Origin: Klebsormidium nitens
Taxonomy: Eukaryota > Streptophyta > Klebsormidiophyceae > Klebsormidiales > Klebsormidiaceae
Assembly (NCBI GenBank): GCA_000708835.1
Contig: DF237275.1
Span: 1 to 64,000, forward strand
DNA: 64,000 nt
Direction of reading: 5' to 3'
Part shown: positions 48,901 to 64,000 of the stretch, one piece after another
Layout of the letters: every line of letters starts with the position of its first letter
How positions within the stretch are numbered: the stretch's first letter is position 1
Notes under the pieces: generated by a model
Databases searched by the model: none
What the model was told of the DNA's origin: nothing
Seen by the model: the letters and a program-made list of their open reading frames with translations, nothing else
Translations under genes and position numbers: made by a program

Positions 48901-49478
48901 TTGTTTCCTTTGGAGACTGCACAGCCGTCGAGGATTGCCATAAGTCACTCTTTGGACTTGGTTGTCGATGTCGCTTGCCTATCGTTCGACAGAGTGACAC
49001 GCTACGCTGATAAAGGTACTTTCATAACGTTACAGAACGTCTGATGGGCCGTTTTCGAGCTCATTCTCGCTTCGAAAGTCATCCCGCTCTGCATTCCTCA
49101 TAAGGTCCCCAAGGCCCCCAAGTGACCAAAGCCTTTCCTTTTTCAGAAGTGAAACCTGAATCCGTTTTCGGGCTTTTTATATTGGTCGGGTCCGGTGGCA
49201 CAAAGCGTCCGACGATGCTGGGAGATCCGGATTCAGAAGTGCTGCTTCAACCCTGTTTGCAGGCGCATCTCCCTCTGCTGCACCTGCACGCTCTTAGTCA
49301 ACTTGCCGGTCAATCAGCGGGGTCCGTGCTGCCACGTGGCCCGTTGACGCACCCGGCGCTTTGGCAGTACCTCGCAGATGTACGGATGCTCGAGGCACTG
49401 AAAGGAGTGCACCATGGGGCAGCTTATGCGCCGTCTGCGCCAACAGAAGAGCCAGCGATCTCCCAGGAGCAGACTTAA
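45965..49478 (+). CDS. APETALA2-type transcription factor with two AP2 domains
   Basis: DNA-binding regulator of 608 residues. Exons with agreeing phases: 45965-46602, 46828-46853, 47034-47152, 47371-47564, 47889-48007, 48333-48847 and 49263-49478. An EAR-like repression motif, LDLDLRL, lies near residue 90. AP2 domain 1 is at ~195-258 ([54 protein letters not shown]). The linker [17 protein letters not shown] is typical of the euAP2 lineage. AP2 domain 2 is at ~286-346 ([47 protein letters not shown]). The rest is Ser/Pro/Ala-rich. The 26-base second exon is a microexon. The donor after 47152 appears to be GC (GAG/GCAAGC). I see no miR172 site in the assembled exons, unlike most land-plant euAP2 genes. 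Part of the domain 2 C-terminal half is unusually diverged. Confidence 0.92.
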
Positions 49479-50891
49479 CTCCGTTTAGCTCCTAGTTTAT
49501 GCGGATTGAACAGGATAGCTCATCATTTTATGCGGGTCCAGTCAGGCTTGACGAGGGCGTATCGTTGAGGAAGCACCTTGTGCAGCTTATTCTGTGTTAT
49601 AGGATAACTACGATAGCAAATTGCCGGTCAATGAAAATCCTGATTACTGTGGGATGGTTGGAAGTGGAGGTGTATACTGCAGGTGCAAACTGTTTGGGCC
49701 TGCCGCCCGAAGTTTACTAGGGGTTTTGTAGCCGTAGGCTTGGTTAAGTAAGTGTTTCGACCAGCTTTTACTATGTTATTGGCTTCAATTGCTACGTGAC
49801 GTCGTCAGTAGCATCTAGCTGTACGGATGTGAACCCCGTGGTTGAGAAATCATATCTCAAGCGGTCGATTTAGAAAGTCTTAAGGTCTACGGAAGTCTCT
49901 ACGGGTGTCAGCTTGGTGTAGGACTTCGTTACGCGTTAACCCGCTGAGGACAGCACGGCGTGTATTTATTGCTTAGCTGGGGGCCGCCACGTACCACGAT
50001 TCGTTAATTAACCACGCAGTTTATCCCCTTCATAGACAGTACTTTGCTGACATTAGTGTACTTGATTCATTGTTTTGTGCAGAATGAATCCAGGTTATCC
50101 CGTCCGACCCTTCTTAATGGGCGGCAATCTTCACCTGATTGCACGAGATACCCGCCAGACACGTCCAGGATTGCTAGCTGAGCTCATGAGCATGAGCTTG
50201 AGCATTTTTGATGCATGGGATCATTTAAGCGACGTTCACATGTCGAGGGCCGTCATACTGAGCGCCACGCACGTGTCAATCTGCTGTACTGCTTGCAACG
50301 TCAGCTATAGCTAGCCGCCGCGCCGTACAGCTAGCTAAGTATTCAAGTCTAAGTGCATGTGCGTTGAAACGACCTTAATTTGAGACTGTTCTGCAACTGG
50401 TTGCGCAGTGCACGACTGAAATTTGATCCAACGAGCTCCAGCGAGCTCTACAATTGATTGCTGCTAATCACATGACTTCGTTAAGCTGTGATCGCTCATT
50501 CTCAGGATGCTCATGCACACAGCCTCAGTGCGCATAATGCATTTTCATGTTTACCGTTTCCAGCTTGCCGGGAGAACTGGAATGCGGGGCCTGATATTGA
50601 CTCAGTCCAATCACTCTAGGCCAGTGCCGCGCATCAAGCATAGCCTTGTATTCCACAGACGCACCGCACCGCATGACTGAATTGCCTGCAGGAGTTTTGA
50701 AAGACGGAGTTTTTCCAGGCCATGTTCGCGAGCAACATGTTCGATATTCTAAACCGCGTGCAGTTCAATTTGGCTGTGCTCAGTGACAACGCTGTACTGC
50801 ACAGTTTGGAGGGGGGTCTCGTGCGAGCCATTATCTACAAGAAGACTCGCTTCTTTACTTAGCCAGCATCAACTTCGAAGCTGTTGGCCCC
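49479..50891. other. Intergenic region (convergent 3' ends)
   Basis: Between the AP2 gene end and the ATR gene end. No coding exon or RNA gene could be supported here; short plus-strand frames that run on into the ATR FATC exon are discussed under rejected items. Confidence 0.4.
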
Positions 50892-63875
<12,984 letters not shown>

Positions 63876-64000
63876 CTGGAAAAGCACAAGAAGACCTGGA
63901 AGGCACTGTAAACGACGACGGCAGCACATCAAAGAACACCATCTTGAAGCGCTTTGCTTGCTCCTGTCACTTGCTCGTATGGAATGGATAATGTCAATCA
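63876..64000. other. Probable ATR intron or continuing exon at window edge
   Basis: The exon with DDWVHFGPCRTPEY can begin at 63875 (acceptor TTTTCCAG) or somewhat upstream (acceptor CCTTCCAG). The sequence beyond is presumed intron, with more 5' ATR exons outside the window. Confidence 0.4.

Overview
This is nuclear DNA from a eukaryote of the green lineage. The genes are split by many short introns with GT-AG borders (two look GC-AG), and there are no operons or Shine-Dalgarno sites. Gene content points to a streptophyte: a CASP-like membrane protein, a GTG/GPR89 protein of plant type, a double-AP2 (euAP2-type) regulator, a DYAD/SWI1/AMEIOTIC1-type meiotic protein and an ATR kinase. A PKD2-like polycystin channel, which seed plants lack, argues for an alga or early-diverging plant. 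A Klebsormidium-like streptophyte alga is my best inference, not something the sequence proves. I rebuilt gene models by hand by joining exons whose borders and reading phases agree.

Layout: (1) <1-5709, minus: polycystin channel, 3' end outside the window. (2) 5974-9483, plus: mitochondrial carrier, divergent from the polycystin across only 264 bp. (3) 10570-11740, minus: a 69-residue one-membrane-segment LEA-like protein. (4) 13000-19504, minus: HI0933/YhiN-family flavoprotein with a plastid-like leader; one intron holds a ~107-bp minisatellite that repeats a splice acceptor. (5) 19995-21786, plus: CASP-like protein. (6) 23074-27901, minus: GTG/GPR89 homologue. (7) 28726-30924, plus: YwbE-like (DUF2196) domain fused to an RRM. 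(8) 33805-41070, plus: DYAD-type protein, 12 exons. (9) 42931-43215, minus: 22-cysteine metallothionein. (10) 45965-49478, plus: AP2 regulator with two AP2 domains and an EAR-like motif. (11) 50892->63875, minus: ATR kinase, 5' end outside the window, kinase N-lobe lost in a 672-base N gap.

The genes are unrelated in function and do not form a cluster: membrane signalling (polycystin, GTG), transport (carrier), genome maintenance and meiosis (ATR, DYAD), transcription (AP2), metal and stress handling (metallothionein, LEA-like protein) and organelle proteins (YhiN-type, YwbE-RRM). The least expected signals are a minisatellite built from an intron-exon border, similar decayed exon copies in introns of two other genes, a carrier that has lost both partners of one matrix-gate salt bridge, the YwbE-RRM fusion, and a foldback element with ACGT cores. 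I saw no CRISPR array, rRNA or convincing tRNA.
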